Of a DNA stretch of 64,000 nt, positions 11,351-23,690 are shown piece by piece; position 1 is the first letter of the stretch; each line of letters starts with the position of its first letter. A model generated the notes under the pieces. The model searched no databases, was not told the DNA's origin, and saw nothing but the letters and a program-made list of their open reading frames with translations. Source of the stretch: Anniella stebbinsi. Taxonomy: Eukaryota > Chordata > Lepidosauria > Squamata > Anniellidae. The stretch spans positions 33,670,001 to 33,734,000 of the forward strand of contig JARDYH010000004.1 of NCBI GenBank assembly GCA_029215795.1, given 5' to 3'. A program made the position numbers and the translations under genes.

Positions 11351-12402
11351 TTTCTGGGCAAGGTGATCGAGAGGGCAGTTGCCTTCCAACTCCAGGCAAT
11401 TTTGGATGATACAGATTTTCTAGATCCATTTCAAACCGGCTTCAGGGCAGGATATGGAGTTGAGACTGCTATGGTTGTCTTAGTGAATGATCTATGCTTA
11501 AGTATTGACAGGGGGAGTGTGTCCCTGCTGGTACTTCTGGACCTTTCAGCGGCTTTCAGTGCCATCGACCATGGTATCCTTCTGGAATGCCTGAGGGGAT
11601 TGGGACTTGGAGGCACTGTGCTTCAGTGGTTCCGGTCCTACCTTTCAGGCAGGTTCCAGATGGTGATGCTTGGGGATAGTTGCTCCTCAAAGAAGGAGTT
11701 GCTGTATGGCATACCACAAGGCGCCATCCTATCCCCTATGCTGTTTAACTTAACATCTACATGAAACCTCTGGGAGAGATCATCCGGAGGCATGGGGCGG
11801 GGTGCTATCAGTATGCTGATGACACCCAAATATATTTCTCAGTGCCTTTGACAACAGTGTCAGCTAAGGATAGTGTGTCTCCTCTGAATGAATGCTTGGA
11901 GGCGGTAATAAGCTGGATGAGGAAAATCAAACTGAAGCTGAATCCAGACAAGATGGAGGTGCTTACTGTCAAAAGTCCCAACTTGGGTTTGGAGATATGT
12001 CAACCAGTTCTGGATGGGGTTACACTCCAGATGAAAGGCTGTGTTCGCAGCTTGGGGGTGCTCCTGGATCCATCGCTCCAAATGACAGCTCAGATAGACG
12101 CAATGGCCAGGAGTGCCTACTATCAGCTTCGGCTGATATGTCAGCTGCGCCCCTTCCTAGAGTTGGAAGACCTAAAAACGATAGTGCACGCGCTGGTAAC
12201 TTCAAGACTTGACCTCTGCAATGTGCTGTACATAGGGCTACCTTTGTGCCTAGTCTGGAAACTTCAACTAGTGCAAAATATGGCAGCCAGGTTGATCACC
12301 AGTACACCTAGGGGTGACCATATTACATCAGCATTAAGATCACTCCACTGGCTGCCAATTAGTTTAGATGGCTGGCATAAATGCCCCATCATATGCTATT
12401 AA
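11351..12402 (+). pseudogene. L2-like LINE reverse transcriptase (frameshifted fragment)
   Basis: Two open frames (11363-11764 and 11761-12402) together cover the reverse transcriptase core of an L2/CR1-group LINE. Motif A is LLDLSAAFSAIDHGIL, motif B GIPQGAILSPMLFNL and motif C YADDTQIYF with the catalytic Asp pair. Downstream come the thumb region (SLGVLLDPSLQM) and the KLQLVQNMAARLI block. A small deletion near 11750 shifts the frame between motifs B and C, and the N-terminal endonuclease and the 3' end are missing. The copy is dead but only moderately decayed. Confidence 0.88.
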
Positions 12403-13382
12403 ATGCCTGGGAGTAGAAGTAGTAGTTTTTACTACTGCTGCTACTACTAGTAGTAGGAGTGGTAGTTTTCCTCTTTGAAAAAACTTCATCTTGCATCAAG
12501 CATTGTACATCATCTGGAAAAGTTTTGTTCTATCTGAAGCCCAGATAGAACAAAATTCATTTCACACTTTCTGATTCAAACTTCAAGGAACACGTCGTCA
12601 TTAACTTATCAGTTAATGCTGCAGCAGTTGTGTTCCCAGCCAAATGAAAGTGAGTTAAAAAAGTTGAATGCTCCAGAGGATGCTTTGAACCCAAACAATC
12701 TGACACAATTGTAATCTTTTTTATGAAAGTTGCGTGTTAGCTGTGTGTGTTAAATGGATGAGTTTTCAGATTTTATGGATATGGGTTCCTAAGTCCACTT
12801 TTTACCTGAAGAAACATGATCTATCACCCTAAGACATATTATTTCCTAGCCCCTTCTCAAACTTTTTCTGAGCGATTTCGATGTGGGGGGGATATTATCT
12901 GATGACACCTCACTTCCACATTATAACCAAAAATTGCATTGTATGTGATGGGTTAAAAAAAACAGGGTGAGGGGACCAAGTAAATTAAAATTAATTGTAA
13001 ATGTAAGGGCTTTTCATTCTGAAGGAAAGTCCATGATTAATTCTGTTGGGAATAAGATCATACATTCCATTGACACCATGAAGCAAATTCCTGTGTGCAA
13101 TTCAAAAAACACTGTAGGCTAGTACAATACTTCCTCAAAGACTTCAGAAGCCTAACTATTGAGCCACAGGGACAACATCCATGCTACATGCTTTCTTCTG
13201 ATCAAAATAACATACTTTCTTCTGATCAAAAGGAACTTGAATCCATGCCTGAATTCAATCACTCCAAACTGCAGTTTGTTATTTTGAACTTTTATACTTA
13301 CTGAAATGTGCTTAACACAATAAATAGCTCTTGATTTAACTGTAACCAGATCCAATGAGCTATATAGGATCTCCAAATGCTT

Positions 13383-13677
13383 AAGAACATAAGAAAAGCC
13401 ATGGTGGATCAAACCAAGGGTCTATCTAGTCCAGCACTCGGTTTGTACAGTGACCCACAAGCAAGACCCACAAGCAGGACACAAGTGCATCAGCACCTTC
13501 CTGCCTGTGTTCCCCAGCAACTGGTATATATAGGCATACTGCCTCTGATACTGGAGGTAGCATATAACCATCAGGACTAGTAGCCTTTGAGCACCTTCTT
13601 CTCCAGGATTGATAGCCTTGTTCTCCAGGAATTTGTCTAATGCTTCTGAGATCTGCCCACTTCTAATCCCCCGCAAA
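13383..13677 (-). mobile_element. CR1 LINE fragment, antisense
   Basis: Plus-strand AAGAACATAAGAAAAGCCAT, GGTCTATCTAGTCCAGCA, TTCCCCAGCAACTGGTATAT and ATCAGGACTAGTAGCC match the antisense of a squamate CR1 3' region. The better preserved relative is at 48006-48395. Confidence 0.85.
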
Positions 13678-13695
13678 ATTGAGGAAACTTTAGAA

Positions 13696-13895
13696 GAGAC
13701 TGTGTGGTGTAGTGGTTAGAATGTTGAACTGGAATTCGGGGGAACCAGGTTCGAGTCCCCACTCAGCCATGAAGCTCACTGGGTGACTTTAGGCCAGTCA
13801 CTGACTCTCAGCATAACCTAGCTCACAGGGTTATTAGGATAAAATGTAAGCTGCCTTGCATAAGGGGAAAGGCAGTATAGTAATGTAATAATAAA
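13696..13895 (+). mobile_element. Sauria-type tRNA-derived SINE
   Basis: The A-box region is TGTGGTGTAGTGGTTAGAAT, the B box is intact GGTTCGAGTCC (13748-13758), and the body is GAAGCTCACTGGGTGACTTT, CTCACAGGGTTATTAGGATA. The tail is shortened before an (AATA)-like end. The intact B box suggests a relatively young copy. Confidence 0.93.
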
Positions 13896-14084
13896 AAATC
13901 ACAAATTCTGATACTGTAGTATCAGTGTGGGTAAGTGGGAGGGAGGAACAACCCCTGGTGCACTCACAGACACACATGTAAATCTGAAAGGGATCCTGGC
14001 CAATGGCATGTTGTCGTATTTCCTTTCCTTGTCTTAACAAAAGCAAGAAGTTCAAATTAGTCCTGTAATGAATATATTACATTG

Positions 14085-14105
14085 CAAATACACACACACA
14101 CACAT
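14085..14105. repeat. (CA)n microsatellite
   Basis: A short run of CA repeats beginning at about 14091. Confidence 0.7.
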
Positions 14106-14114
14106 ATCATGTAC

Positions 14115-14180
14115 ACTGGCTTGGACTCTTTGGAGGAAAGGTAGGATATAAATTTAAGAGACAAATAAGTAAATAGACAC
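14115..14180 (+). mobile_element. SINE/Bov-B-type 3' tail fragment
   Basis: GGCTTGGACTCTTTGGAGGA and AGGTAGGATATAAATTTAAG with an (AAAT)-like end match the tail shared by Sauria SINEs and Bov-B LINEs. The rest of the element is missing. Confidence 0.7.
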
Positions 14181-14507
14181 ATGGCACTATAAGAAATCTG
14201 AAAAGGTACTGGAAGACCTCAGAGAATGTTTTTGGACAAGCTTTGTCACTGATAATCAAAATTTGCTCCAGGCATATCATGCTTAACAATCACTTAGGAC
14301 TTTGAGCAAGGATGGCAAAATGAAGTATTAATTATGTCTTTGAAAAGGCTGGCAGGGAGTCTAGTTGTGGCATAGTTGTGGCATATTTGGAGCATCAACT
14401 TCAAGCAATTCCAGTGCCCAGAATCTGAGTAGCTAGGGGAACCCAACACAGTATATAGAACCCAGTTTCCATTCTGTATTTGTTAGTGTCACTCACTTTG
14501 AGACATT

Positions 14508-14600
14508 TCACATTTATTTATTTATTTATTTACACTTCGTGGGGCTTTCCTTCTGAGCCCCTCAGACATTATAGGGCCCCAGATTATTTACCATGGTCAT
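14508..14600 (-). mobile_element. (TTTA)n with possible LINE tail remnant
   Basis: Five TTTA units are followed by CACTTCGTGGGGCTTTCC. This is the orientation of an antisense LINE tail, but the body is not recognisable. Confidence 0.3.
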
Positions 14601-15281
14601 TCATCTGGCTTTTTTCCCTCAAGATGGGCTTCTTGGCTCCACCTTCTTGCTAACAGGCGTATAAGCCAACTACACCAGAGATCCTCCAGAGCATAATATA
14701 ATTTTGTGAGCCTTTTGTATACAACTTGGTTGAGATACACAGAAATCCATTAATCAGAGTTTTATGCAGATTTCTCTTAGAACAGCCAACAGATTGTGAA
14801 GTCCAGCCTTTCTCTGTTCAAAACTCCTGTCCTTTCAAAACCAATCTTGTAGGACTAGGGACATCCCTTCTGTTTTTCTCTACAACCCCAATGTTTCTGT
14901 ATCTCTTTGACTTCAAATTGATGTTCTGCTTCTATTTTTCTGTCCTGTATCCTCCTGACTTCTTTTCCATCTATTGGAGGAGTTTGTTACTGTTAAGGCA
15001 GAAAAAAAACAAGCTGTGGAAAGCCATCAAACATTAGAATTTTGCCATGGTTTTGAGACGGAGTGTATATATTCCATCTTTCTTTAAGTGTTATGTAGCC
15101 AAACCTACCTTGCAGATCCAATCACTCATGTTGTTTTTTTACCCAATTTCTTCTCACAGAAACTCAAAATGGCTTGCAATAAAGAATGAAGCTTAATGCA
15201 AGAGACTTTTGCTATAGACTGATAGTTGAAATCTCATCATATTCTTCTGCTGGCGCTCTGCATTAGTATAGCTTCTTCCTT

Positions 15282-15622
15282 TCACTTTGCTACCAGTTTC
15301 ACACGATTTTGTTTGAGTGCCACCAGACACTGATATTCCAATTTTGCCAATTTCATCTGAGTAACTCGTTTATTGGGAATCTGAAAGGCCATGAGAAACT
15401 CCATTGCTGTTACAAAATGCTTCTGGATAATTGCAGCAGATGGATGAAATACAGCTAACTCAAATGCTCCCCTAATGGCCAGTAGTTTGAGGCAGCAATC
15501 CACAGGAGTTCTTAAGATGGAGTTCTTGGCAAAATTACAACAGCTGTTGAAATTCGTGGCAGGTAGGCAGAACCGGGCTGGTCCTCTCTCTTTGCTGGCT
15601 GGGAAGGGAGGAATGCAGAGCT
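15282..15622 (-). pseudogene. Unrecognised open frame, possible processed pseudogene
   Basis: The minus strand is open for about 113 codons from an upstream TAG near 15623 to a TGA at 15282. The C-terminal part (RGAFELAVFHPSAA, VTAMEFLMAFQIPNKR, KLAKLEYQCLVALKQN) has a protein-like, helix-prone composition unlike the other chance frames here. I do not recognise a family. It could be a processed pseudogene, a transposon-derived fragment or a chance ORF. Confidence 0.25.
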
Positions 15623-16336
15623 AGGGTAGCTGTTGAAGTCCTAACAGATAGGCAGGGCTAGGTCTATATCCTCCCACTTTCAAACCATCAAGCCTTGACA
15701 ATTAAGATGGTGTTCTGCAATGAATGGTGGTGGTGATGGGGAGACAGAACAGTTGTTAAAACTCCTGGTATGTGAGGGGACAATGTATTTTCAAGTCAAC
15801 TGACGAATTGTATAGAGACTAGTTGAGACAAACCTTCTTACGAACAGCATGTTAAGTACAGACACAAGACTGTAAGAAATAATGCCCAATCATTTCATTT
15901 CAGTGTTCACTCAGATCCCGCAGGTCTGATATCTATATTCTCAATAGTCATGGTGATGAATGACAGCAAGTGAGTCTGAGAGCCTAAACAGCCCAGTCAG
16001 AGGCCTAAAACGATCTGGTTCATTTTGGAGGAGGAGGTGTAAAAAGTTTTTCTTACAAATTTTGCAGCATTTACTAAGCTAGCTAAAATGAAAAGTGTGT
16101 TTGCTGTTTAGTCTGTTGTGTCAGTGTGTGACTGAATAGCACTTAAGGGGGAAAATATCCAAAATGTTACATCATACTTGGCAATAGAGTTACACCTTCT
16201 TTTCTGACATGGCCAAATGCAGGATCGGTCTTTTTGCTGTTCATGTGTTATGTCTAAACCATTGTTGGAAACTCATTTGCCTGGGATATTTCAACAATAC
16301 TTTGTCATTACTTCCCTCTTTCCTGCAACCTCTTAA

Positions 16337-16501
<165 letters not shown>

Positions 16502-16921
16502 TGATTTGGGGATGGTTATTTGCCTTTTGTTTTAAAATGTAGCATTTTATTGGAGCTTATTTCATGCTCGTTTGGGGGCTGAGGTAGTTTAGGGTTGTTA
16601 GGTTGTTTAATGGAGTTTTAGATACATACTTGAAAAACTAACCCACCCCTTCACGCAGTCACTGAGACACATGGGAACCACTTCACTGTGACTCTGTCTC
16701 GCATGATTGCGATGTATGTCTTTGTGTGCATTTGCTCCCACCTGGTGGTACACAATCGTGTGTGTCTTTCCCATCCCCATTGGTACCTTTCCTTCTGGCT
16801 TGGTGAGTGTGTGAAGGGTATAGAAGGGTATATTCTCATTTACCAATGTAATGGATGTACAACTGTGTACGCATATCAAGAGACGATTGGAGATTCTGAG
16901 TTCTAGACCCAGTTCTGTCAC

Positions 16922-17112
16922 TAGGCATATCCATACTACAGACTTACGGTGGTTATGTAGTCATTCTCTCCTCCCAGAAAACTCTGTGAATTGTAGTTCT
17001 GTGAGTTTGAGGGGTGTAGCAATCTCTTAACAGAATTTCCAGCACCCCACCAAGCTACAAATCCCAGGATTCTACAGTGGAAGACGTGACTGTTAAAGTG
17101 GTATTCTAACAA
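16922..17112. mobile_element. hAT-like MITE (squamate TGTAGTT family)
   Basis: Two inward-facing halves: TGAATTGTAGTTCTGTGAG on the left and CAAGCTACAAATCCCAGGAT on the right. The right flank carries GACTGTTAAAGTGGTATTCT, as in a common squamate MITE. Confidence 0.65.
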
Positions 17113-17264
17113 TGAAGCCAATTTAGTTTGTAGTTTAGATAGGGCTGGGTCATCTTGTACTACCTGAGCAAGTCATTTCACTTAGCTATAAAAAAGGAAA
17201 GTTGTGCCTCATGGAAGTGTTGAGGAGGCTAATTATCACGCTCTTCCACTCCCTCAGTTGATCA

Positions 17265-17312
17265 GTAGTATATATATATATATATACTATATACTATATA
17301 TATATATATACA
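17265..17312. repeat. (TA)n microsatellite
   Basis: An interrupted TA dinucleotide run next to the left end of the following MITE. Confidence 0.9.
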
Positions 17313-17319
17313 TAAACTA

Positions 17320-17545
17320 TGGCTGAATTCGAACAACACGATAGTCAATGGTGGGGTAATTATCAACTTTACAGTTGTTCATCTAGGGAGTACTCCCCAT
17401 ACAACATGGTAATAATAATCAACTGTGGTGTAGATTAGGATCAGCGCTGAGTTGACTATGGCAGCATTTGGACGACACGATAGTCAATACAACTGACAAT
17501 TGTTCCCCCTCCCCAGTTGCTTATTGTGCCATCCAAATTCAGCCA
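17320..17545. mobile_element. MITE with TGGCTGAATT inverted ends
   Basis: The left end TGGCTGAATTCGAACAACAC and the inverted right end TGGCTGAATTTGGATGGCAC are alike over about 29 bp. The phrase GACACGATAGTCAATA near 17473 repeats the left terminus internally. 226 bp, no coding. Confidence 0.75.
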
Positions 17546-18810
17546 ATGTTATTAAAATTTAATTTCTGCTGTTTTGATATTGGAATAGAAAATGATGAGG
17601 AAACCTTGTACAAACTTTATTTTCCAATTGTTTGTGTGTGCACATAACTATGTATGTACATATTTGGAGAAGAACAAAACACACCATTTGTATGTTTATG
17701 GTGTTTCCCATTTGATTCCAATATGACAAGCTGTGAAATGTCTGGGATGCTTCCACAAACTGCCTTTCTATTCTTTTTTGAAGGAGCGGTGCAGTAGATC
17801 CAAGGTGATTATTAACCTTCTAAGTGTGGCTTGACCGTGCATGCTCACTGACAGCCATTTCCTCTGGACCATCCATTCAGATGGACAAAGTTATTAAAAA
17901 ACTTGCCCAGGGAAGAAGGGTTGTCTGGGGATTTGTTTCAATTCATATATGACTACCACTTTATGAAGTTGTTGTTGGCATGTATTGGAAACAAAGTTTT
18001 GAAGCAATCCATCTTTCTTTGCATCTGTATTATGCTTTCTATGTGAACCACTGACTCTCAGACTTTGAACCAGCATGGCTTGTCAGCTGAGTTTCCTTGC
18101 TCTCATTTTATGACCACCATGCCTATCACATACTGTGTAGTAGTGATTTGGTTAAGCTGGCAGTGCCTAACACCAAGGAAGCATTTTTTGTATTTATTTT
18201 ATACTAAGTCATTTTTTGGACATTCTACTCATCTTTCAAAGCATAGTTTTAAAGGATGCCCATGGTCTGCCAAATCCCAACACTACAATAGTTGTGTGAA
18301 TTTGTACATATAACTCATAAGTAGCTCAGTTTTCCATCCTTAGTTGCACCAAATGGATTTAATTTAGTTGTAAATTAACCGCTTGACAGCAATTGCAGCT
18401 AGATTTGTGTTGTAATTGTAGATGATCTAGCATAAAATCTGTTCTGGGAAAAAAGTTATAGTCTCAGGAAAACCATTTCTAGATCCCGTTCTACATTCCT
18501 CTCTTCCCATTTTCTATGAATCCATTTTTCAAGAGTTGCACCTACAAAATTACAAAGACAATCACTCCACCCACAAGCACACATAAAATAATGCACTAAA
18601 GATGACCCCCACTCCCATTTGCTTGAGTAAATGCTGAGAATGCTTAGGAACTCTTAGATAATATCTGGAATACCACTTTGTACATAAAGAATGGGGCAAT
18701 TCTTTTCTATCAGGCATGAATTTACTTGTAATTGGGTTTAAAATTCAGTCCAATGCAAAGTTCTTTGAATACCTTATAGTTTTCTGCCTCTTTTGCAGTT
18801 TTTCTAATCC

Positions 18811-18837
18811 AGAGAGAGAGAGAGAGAGAGAGAGAGA
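18811..18837. repeat. (GA)n microsatellite
   Basis: About thirteen GA units in otherwise unique intron. Confidence 0.9.
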
Positions 18838-19908
18838 AAATATTTCCCTGTATTGTGAGACAAAGGGAATTTTTCACAGTTAAACTAAATTTCTGGGTAT
18901 TTACTTTTTATTCCTTATTCCACTCCCTGTGCTAACTACAACGAAACACCATTAAAGGAATAACAGGGACAAAAATAGTGTGTGTCTTATGTAAAGGAAT
19001 CATCATGCACAAAATTGCATTCTACCTTAATGTACTTGTCAAGTTACCACAGTTCAGATTTTTGAAATCTGATCACATAATGAATACTGTCTTGTGTTAA
19101 ATCATTCCAATTCATGTGAAGAACAATACGCTTTGTTGTGGGATGGGGGTAGCCACGGTAGTTTGTACGTTTTGTGTGTAGAAATATCCAAACCTGCTTA
19201 GACTGCAAAACTCAATAAACAAGGATATTATATTTTTCAAATACTTTTAAAATTAATTTTATTACAAACATGACAAATACAGTAATTAATAACAATACAT
19301 TGCTAGTTAATGTTAATATGAGAATAGCAAAGATCAGTTAATCTCTTCCTACTAGACAGTGCTTAATGTAAATATACATTTTCATATTGATTAGTTACTA
19401 TAACTTTTTTTTAAAAAATGTCTCTAATGGCCTAGAGGCAGTGTACAATATATATCAATTTTAGATGCCTTCCGTAATCCTAAAATACATTCACCATTAC
19501 CATTTCTCATTGCACGATGGATAATGGAGAACATCTGCTTTCACACAGTCATCTGCGTTGGATCATGGTCTTTAAATGAATCTAGGTTCCATTTCTTTCA
19601 GTGGGATTTATTTCCATGTAAAAGAATTTAGGATCACTTTCTTAGACTCTTGTCATCAGTGGTGTGATTAAACTACCTTAAATTCAAGTCTCGATTTAAA
19701 AGTGGTTATTTAGTCCTGCTGAGAAAATGTGAAATCTGTCTTTTTATTTCCACTGAGTTCTCCAACCAATGGCCTCTAATATCTACAGAAACTTTGCTGA
19801 GAGTTTTTGGGTGAAAGTACACATAATGTTATTCACATGATTTGACCTGGCATGCATTCCTTTTTAACCTAAATTGAATGTGTGTATGCAGGGTGGGTAT
19901 GTATGTGT

Positions 19909-19910
<2 letters not shown>

Positions 19911-19946
<36 letters not shown>
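19911..19946. repeat. (GA)n microsatellite
   Basis: About eighteen GA units, purine-rich on the plus strand. Confidence 0.9.
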
Positions 19947-19950
<4 letters not shown>

Positions 19951-20699
19951 TGGATTTGGACTGTGTCATGGATGAAGGAAAAATGGAATTGTTTACTTAT
20001 AGGAAAAATTATATTACTTATCAGGCTGGGTCAGAAATCTTTGTAATAGAAAAAAAAAGATCCTGCATAGTAGCAAAGTCCTGCTGAGCTCTAGCATAAC
20101 CACTGGAGCTGAATTTCTAATACAACCACCTATAAATTATTTCCTCATGCCCTTCCTCCAAAAACTGAGTGGGAACCACATGAACTGCCTTAAAGCTCTC
20201 TATCGTGTCGAAGAAGATTTGCCAATGGATCAGGGAGGGAGGATACAAGTTTACAAAGGAAACCAGATTATCCCATGTGGTCTACTCTTGACTACAGTGC
20301 CACTGCAGGTTCTCAGGCAAAAGCCTTTTCCATCAACTGCTACCTGATCCTTTTAACAGGAGATGATATGGGTTAAACCTGATATCTTCTGCAAGTAAAG
20401 CATGTGGTATACCACTGACATATATCCCTTTACCTTTAATTAAAACAATAAATCATGGCTGTGTGTGTAACTACTAAGAAATTGGGAAAGCTAACTTTCT
20501 TGTACAACTACCAAGGGACTGTCTTCATGGCACTGGGTTGGCACGCCTACCTCCTCAACCCTGTGCCTTCCCTCTCCAGAGGTGGCGGGGGTAATCCTGA
20601 TGCCAAGGAGGGAGGGAGGTGTTTCTGGGTGGCCATCCAGGTCCCAGAGCCATCCCCACCCTCTTCCTGGTGGAAGGTGAACAAGTGCTGGTAGCCTTC

Positions 20700-20930
20700 C
20701 ACTAGGCTACACCCCAGGTTGGTCTTGAACTGGCGGCAGAGTGACGGTACATGACGGAAGTGCCGTGTTGATGTCTCTCCCTTTTAAAAGGTTGGGGTAA
20801 ATCCCCGACTTTTTCAAAATGCAGCATCATGGGGAAGCCCCACAGTGGCTGTGAACCTGTGCTTGCATTGTCTAAACAACGGGACACAGATCCACAGCCA
20901 GCTCAGGACTTTCCCCACATGTTGACAGCC
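20700..20930. mobile_element. Possible non-autonomous DNA element (GGGGAAGCCCC family)
   Basis: Contains CTTTTTCAAAATGCAGCATC, ATGGGGAAGCCCCACAGTGG and ACACAGATCCACAGCC. It resembles the reverse complement of 22940-23080, where GCCCCGTGGTGGCTGCGCAG and AATTTGAAAAGTTGGGAA occur in the same order. Ends not defined. Confidence 0.4.
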
Positions 20931-20978
20931 TGAAAATCAGGTACTATTTCAGTGTCCAGAATTCTTCTTTTAGGGTGA

Positions 20979-21018
20979 AATGCTATGCATGTTTTGACTG
21001 AAAAACATGCATAGCATT
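20979..21018. repeat. Perfect 17-bp inverted repeat (hairpin)
   Basis: The arms AATGCTATGCATGTTTT and its exact complement are separated by 6 nt. I do not recognise a surrounding element. Confidence 0.9.
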
Positions 21019-22379
21019 CCTCAGACAGACAGACTTTTTTCTGCCTAAACCTGCAAAGTAATTTCTAAACTACTGACACTCAATCTCCATTGTGAGGAAC
21101 AAGCCTCCAGAAACTGAGATATAAGCCTCAAAACCCCGAAGCTGTTCCTTGACTTTTATAACAGGCTGTGTTCACACCATCATTATTGTTATACAAAGAT
21201 ATCTGAGGGAATCTATAATTGTACATATGATCAACTTTCAGCCAATAATTAACAATATAGTGTTAGGGCATCTCAGCATAAATGAGCTGAAGTGATCTAA
21301 TATGGTCCAGTTGCTTTCAGGCAGTACACCACAGAAATTAAACTAAGCAAGTGGGTAGGCACTAAATAGGATTCCCTTCTGTCCTAAATCTGCTGATGCC
21401 CTGAAGTTGCTGCTGATGCCCCTAGCCAATCAAGTTGTTTAGAAGTTGCACAATAAATGAGATAATAGTGGATAAGATTGTCCTATTGGGAGAAGTGCTT
21501 ACCAAGGTATCTTGTTTTGAAAGGAATGCAGATTAGAAGCTATCCAAAGATACTGATGGGCAGGAAAAATGTGTCATAAATGGACTGATTCTTTAAAAAA
21601 CACCAAACATTAAATAAATTAATTTTAAAACAGTGACCAGTTTTTATACAAAAACAAGCCTATGCAGCTTAAACACTTTGAGTACCAGCTTCCATAAAGA
21701 AATAATCTCTCAGCCCACAGAACAGCTAGCACAAGAGTCTCTTCTCTTTCAAGGCAATGAGGCAGAAAAGTAGTAATTTGATTAAACAAACTTGAGGCAC
21801 TACCTTCAGACATCATAGTGACATCTGCTCATGGCCCAGGGCATTATAGCTGATCAGTAATAGACACAATTCATTTAAATTTCCTGAATTAAGCATTTTG
21901 CTAACCAAATGGGGAAATAATCGCAGTGAGGGACTGTGTAAGCAGAAAATGTGTCAGGGTGAAGAACATACACTGCCCGAAGTAAACATGACTGAAATTA
22001 GGGGTGGGTGAAGAGCCAAACGATTCCATCTGATTGACATAAATTCACACTCAAATTGAGATGCTCCTTGGAAGCGTAATTACCTTAGGAAATTAAAGTG
22101 ATGCCTTGTTGAATATTAGTGTCTCGGGTCTGCTTGATGATATTCAAACCCTGTAGTGTTAGGAAGTTTGTTAATCTATGAACTTCAATTGAATTCTCAT
22201 GTACAGCCTTGGCAGAGTTAAATAAAGAGATCCTGCAAGGTTTGTCAATATTTCAAAAACAGTGTTTAAAAATGTGATGGCTTTTGGGTCAAAGCGTAGG
22301 AAAAGCTCTCTCACACATATCCTTCTGCCTCTGAAACCATAAGGAGGTCAGGATTGCTTCAGCCAAATACTTATTGGTC

Positions 22380-22690
22380 CATTTCATATTATCACTGCAG
22401 CCCACTGTGTATTGGCAGCCATTTTGAATATTCAAACTTTGGCAGGCCATTTCCATGGCTTATCATCTTGTATGAACCTGGCGAGGGTGGCTTATAAACT
22501 CATGGGCTGTTTTGTTTAACCCTTGCATAAGCTGCCCTCACCAAGTTTCTCATGACATGATAAGCCACAGTGACCACCCATTGAGGCTTGAATATTCAAG
22601 GGCAACCAGCACATGCCACACCCCACCATGGTTTAAATGAGCCACAGTAGACTGTGGTGATTATGCAAACTCACTTATTGGCTGACGAGC
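22380..22690. mobile_element. Palindromic MITE (GAATATTCAAG family)
   Basis: The left half (GGCAGCCATTTTGAATATTC, then ATGGCTTATCATCTTG) mirrors the right half (CATGACATGATAAGCCACAG, then GAATATTCAAGGGCAACCAG) around a TAAACTCATGGGCTG centre. Related elements lie at 53505-53785 and, more decayed, at 1990-2170. Confidence 0.6.
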
Positions 22691-22934
22691 TATAGTTGCA
22701 ACCGTTGTGGCTTTCCTTTTCATGGGCTGGGAAATATGAGTACAGGGTGAAGAGGGAGGATAAAAGAAGGAAAAGGAAATCATCTTCTTTTCCTGTCATC
22801 ACCCTCTCTGCAACATTCCTTGTCTCTTCAGAACTAATAAGCAGTTATCTTGCTTTTTTAATTGAGTTTTTGTTGCACATTAAACCAAGTGAAAATTAGG
22901 TAAACAAGAATAGACATAATTTAACGTCTTGGGA

Positions 22935-23325
22935 GACCAGAGGGCCATCTATATGTTTTAAAAGCCCCGTGGTGGCTGCGCAGTGGTGCTGCATTGGTTA
23001 TCCGACACAGCAGCCACCTCAAAACCACCGCAGGGCTTTCCTGCAAAGCTTTGAATTTGAAAAGTTGGGAACCTATCCGACTTTTACTCTGGAACGAGTT
23101 GATTATAGCTCTTTCGTTTCTGTCCTCGCTCTGGTGTTGACACAGGGACGTTCCTGGTTGGATGGTGACCCCTGATTGGTCGCTGGAAGCCTGGGCAGGG
23201 GTGGGCCTGTTGAGCCAAATGGCCACCAAAGAGCCTGCGCTGACTTCTGCATCGGGATTAGCTACCGCCACTCCACAACAGCAAAAGTGCAGGGTATTCC
23301 CAAAAGCAGTGGTAACCCAGTGCCA
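22935..23325. mobile_element. Non-autonomous DNA element, CpG-richer block
   Basis: Contains AAAGCCCCGTGGTGGCTGCG, ATCCGACACAGCAGCCACCT and GGTGTTGACACAGGGACG. A 116-aa minus-strand open frame (22921-23271) covers it but shows no known domain. Parts resemble 20811-20900 inverted. An L2-like tail follows directly. Confidence 0.4.
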
Positions 23326-23334
23326 TCAAAGCTT

Positions 23335-23505
23335 AAAAGTTTAAAATATTTAAAATATCAGCAGCTTTATGTTTTATGGTTTTAAATTTTGCATATTGAC
23401 TTTTTAATGTTCACTTTTTTATTTTTTGTAAACCGCCCAGGGAGCTTTGACTATGGGGTGGTATATAAATGTAATAAATGAAATATAAAATAAAATAAGG
23501 CAGCC
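23335..23505 (+). mobile_element. L2-like LINE 3' tail, sense
   Basis: A T-rich UTR ends in TTTGTAAACCGCCCAGGGAG, CTTTGACTATGGGGTGGTAT and (AATAAA)-like repeats. No coding part remains. Confidence 0.85.
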
Positions 23506-23509
23506 CCAG

Positions 23510-23644
23510 GGATATTTTTAGGGTGTTTAATTGCTATTTTAATAATGTGTACCATGTTTTCAATCAGTTTTATGTATTTTATCATATTTTATATTTTCTG
23601 CTATTCCCCGCCTCGATCCAAACGGAGAGGCGGGTAAGAAATAA

Positions 23645-23686
<42 letters not shown>

Positions 23687-23690
23687 TATC
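23510..23690 (+). mobile_element. LINE 3' tail with (AAT)n, sense
   Basis: The UTR is followed by CCCGCCTCGATCCAAACGGA, GAGGCGGGTAAGAAATAAAA and about fifteen AAT units (23646-23686). The tail differs from the CCGCCCAGAGAG type, so this is a second LINE subfamily. Confidence 0.75.

Noticed and set aside
13696..13760. Functional tRNA gene
   Set aside because: A and B boxes are present but no cloverleaf can close, and the segment continues into a SINE body and tail.
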